Source of the DNA: Geobacter sp.
GTDB lineage: Bacteria; Desulfobacterota; Desulfuromonadia; Geobacterales; Pseudopelobacteraceae
NCBI GenBank assembly: GCA_027346925.1
Contig: DAIERH010000121.1
Span: 1-6,963 of the forward strand
Direction of reading: 5' to 3'
DNA length: 6,963 bases
The notes under the pieces were generated by a model, which was not told the DNA's origin, made no database searches, and worked only from the letters and a program-made list of their open reading frames with translations. Positions 5,415 to 6,963 of this stretch are shown piece by piece. Both the position numbers and the translations under genes were made by a program. Numbering within the stretch: the stretch's first letter is position 1; every line of letters begins with the position of its first letter.

Positions 5415-5618
5415 ATGATCTTAGCAATAGGGATATCTACCATGATCGCTGTGGCGGTAGTGGTGCTCGGCATGCAGTACTTTGCTTACCGGAGGAATAG
5501 AGTCGAGCGGGACAAGGTCTGCGGCATGCAGGGCGCGGGCATCGAAGGCATACACCATCGTTTAACCCGCAACGAACCGGCGGCACGCGGTACACAAGAG
5601 GTGCCGATACCGTCCTGA
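5415..5618 (+). CDS. Small single-helix membrane protein, hypothetical
   Basis: This 67-residue frame has one N-terminal hydrophobic segment (3-25) followed by a basic stretch FAYRRNRVERDK, which suggests an N-out, C-in single-span protein, and then a polar tail without recognisable motifs. AGGGGGTG (5403-5410) is a near-perfect ribosome-binding site 4 bases before the ATG, which is the main argument that the gene is real. The tail's composition is less convincing. It follows the PLDc_N-like gene after 70 bases and is the last (+) gene before the terminator. Confidence 0.55.
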   Translation: MILAIGISTMIAVAVVVLGMQYFAYRRNRVERDKVCGMQGAGIEGIHHRLTRNEPAARGTQEVPIPS

Positions 5619-5641
5619 GCGTTTGAATCGCAAAAGGGATA

Positions 5642-5688
5642 GACAACAAAAAAGGGGACGCCGTATCGGCGTCCCCCTTTTTGTTGTC
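5642..5688. terminator. Bidirectional intrinsic terminator between convergent genes
   Basis: A 22-base arm (5642-5663) pairs with 5667-5688 across the loop TAT, with only one A/C mismatch in the stem. The core is GC-rich (GGGGACGCCG opposite CGGCGTCCCCC) and is flanked by an A-run on the left and a T-run on the right, so it can end transcription on both strands. It serves the small membrane genes on (+) and the cytochrome b gene on (-), whose stop codon is 16 bases away. Confidence 0.9.
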
Positions 5689-5703
5689 GAGCATCCGTGG
5701 AGA

Positions 5704-6963
5704 TCAGTATCCGCTGCCCACGAAGGCCAGGATCATGAGCAGCAGCAGTCCCAGGCCGGTGAAGAGGGCGATGAATCCGAATCCTTTGAAGAGGAAGTCG
5801 TACACCACACCGCTATTCTTCTGACAGGCGAACTGCTCGGTAACGCCGTCTTTCTCGTAACGCCGCCACTGGTCGCCCCGTTCCTCGATCATCTCCTCCT
5901 TGGAAATCTGGCCATTGAAGATGACGAAGTCCATGGGGAACTTCTCGGGTCGGCCGTGGGTGTTGAAGAAGTGGACGGTGAAGATGAAGCCGGTGGCCAG
6001 GAGCGCCTCGTCGGAATGCACAATGGTGGCGACGTTGAACGCCCAGCCGGGAAGGAACAGACCGAAAAATTCGGGGAACCAGAGCATCAGGCCCGAGCCG
6101 CCGATGGCAAACATCCCCCAGAAGACCGCAATGAAGTCGAACTTCTCCCAGTACGTCCAGCGTTCGAAGGTGGGCTTCGGTCCGCTGAAGAAAAACCATT
6201 TCAGCATTCCAAGCACGTCAAGGATATCACGCAAGTTGGGGCAGAGCGAATCAGGGCCGAAGAGCCGCTGGATGAAGTTGCCCTTGATGTCCTTGCGGAT
6301 GAAGAGGAAGTGTATGCTCATTACCAGCGCCATCCCGAAGTAGACGAAGGTGATGCCGGCGCAGATGCGGTGGATCATGCCCGCGTTGGCCGTTCCGCCA
6401 TAGAAGTCCATCAGGGCAATGGCCCAGTGCTGGCCGCTGAACTTGAGCGGCAGACCGGTGAGGGAAAGACCGAGGAAGCTGGTGATAACCAGGAGGTGCA
6501 TGAATATGTGGACCGGCTTGAAGCGGCGGTACTGCTTGTGCGCCTCCGGGATGGAGTGATGAATTTGTTCGGTGGCTAACAGCGCCTCTTTTTCGCGGTT
6601 CTCGATGAAGCCCCGGAACATCCAGAGCAGGGTATGTACCCAGAAGACGGAGAAGGTGCCCACCAGGAGGCCGGTCATGCCGGCAAAGGTATAGAAGAGG
6701 GTCGGGTATTTCTCCCGGTCGTTGGGTTCGCCGTGCGCGTAGTACTTGGTAAACAGCGGGGTTGCCCTGGTGTGGCATTGTCCGCAGGTCTTGACCAGGT
6801 TGGCCGGGTTGACGGTGGATTTCGGGTCGTTCTCGGGGAGCACGGCATGGGCGGTATGACAGTCGGCACAGCCGGCCACCTTCTCGGGAAAGCCGAGGCG
6901 GTAGTTCTTACCGTGATAGCTCTCCATGTAGGACTTGACCTTGACGTTGTCAACCTTGTTTCT
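5704..6963 (-). CDS. Multiheme cytochrome c / cytochrome b fusion (CbcL-like quinol oxidoreductase), N-terminal part missing
   Basis: The frame is open to the right edge of the window, with at least 12 more codons before the ATG at 6927, so this is the C-terminal part of a larger protein. Numbering from that ATG, two heme c motifs are visible, CADCH (20-24) and CGQCH (48-52), preceded by VKSYMESYHG, which is typical of multiheme cytochromes whose earlier hemes would lie outside the window. A membrane domain follows with about six helices (80-104, 137-160, 185-210, 263-285, 294-321 and 378-403). His98, His140 or His144, His186, His206, His304 and His319 are candidate b-heme ligands. This c-plus-b order is that of Geobacter CbcL-type proteins, which take electrons from menaquinol to periplasmic c hemes. 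The resemblance is by architecture, so I give no symbol. The gene converges on the small membrane genes and ends just before their shared terminator. Confidence 0.88.
   Translation of the reverse strand, partial: RNKVDNVKVKSYMESYHGKNYRLGFPEKVAGCADCHTAHAVLPENDPKSTVNPANLVKTCGQCHTRATPLFTKYYAHGEPNDREKYPTLFYTFAGMTGLLVGTFSVFWVHTLLWMFRGFIENREKEALLATEQIHHSIPEAHKQYRRFKPVHIFMHLLVITSFLGLSLTGLPLKFSGQHWAIALMDFYGGTANAGMIHRICAGITFVYFGMALVMSIHFLFIRKDIKGNFIQRLFGPDSLCPNLRDILDVLGMLKWFFFSGPKPTFERWTYWEKFDFIAVFWGMFAIGGSGLMLWFPEFFGLFLPGWAFNVATIVHSDEALLATGFIFTVHFFNTHGRPEKFPMDFVIFNGQISKEEMIEERGDQWRRYEKDGVTEQFACQKNSGVVYDFLFKGFGFIALFTGLGLLLLMILAFVGSGY

Noticed and set aside
5623..6579. 318-residue frame on the plus strand
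   Set aside because: It is antisense to the cytochrome b domain, crosses the bidirectional terminator, and is rich in Glu, Gly and Ala with no recognisable domain.

Overview
The window looks like chromosomal DNA from a dissimilatory metal- or sulfur-reducing bacterium of the Geobacter/Desulfuromonadia type. This is an inference from gene content: a sigma-54 activator, a NrfD-type quinol oxidoreductase with a Tat-exported four-cluster ferredoxin subunit, a small c7-like multiheme cytochrome, and a second respiratory protein that fuses multiheme cytochrome c to cytochrome b. Codon use is GC-rich throughout the genes, and only the regulatory gap near 1050-1240 is noticeably AT-rich.

Layout. Positions 1-972 (+) hold the 3' part of a sigma-54 enhancer-binding regulator; its sensor domain lies left of the window. 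Positions 973-1274 are a dense regulatory gap. It holds two inverted repeats of a TTGCA/TGCAA type, several extra TGCAAC half-sites, and a good -24/-12 element just before the next gene. Positions 1275-4230 hold a four-gene (+) cluster: a NifX-like small protein, a NrfD-family membrane subunit, a Tat-signal ferredoxin subunit with four [4Fe-4S] sites, and a secreted three-heme-type cytochrome in which one of the three heme motifs is altered (CDLYH). Positions 4300-5618 hold four small membrane-protein genes. Two of them are related two-helix PLDc_N-like proteins flanking a four-helix protein, and a sigma-70-like promoter lies inside this group. A strong hairpin at 5642-5688 separates these genes from a convergent (-) gene, 5704 to the window end, encoding the C-terminal part of a cytochrome c/cytochrome b fusion that resembles the CbcL type of Geobacter.

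How it fits together (inference). The upstream activator probably binds the repeat array and switches on the operon from the -24/-12 promoter. NrfD would oxidise menaquinol in the membrane, the ferredoxin subunit would carry the electrons on the periplasmic side, and the small cytochrome would pass them to the periplasmic cytochrome pool. The convergent b/c-type protein would be a second quinol-to-cytochrome route. The role of the small membrane proteins is unknown. The points most worth a second look are the operator array with its promoter sitting almost on the start codon, the lost cysteine in the cytochrome, the NifX-like first gene, and the SD-placed ATT start at 4672.
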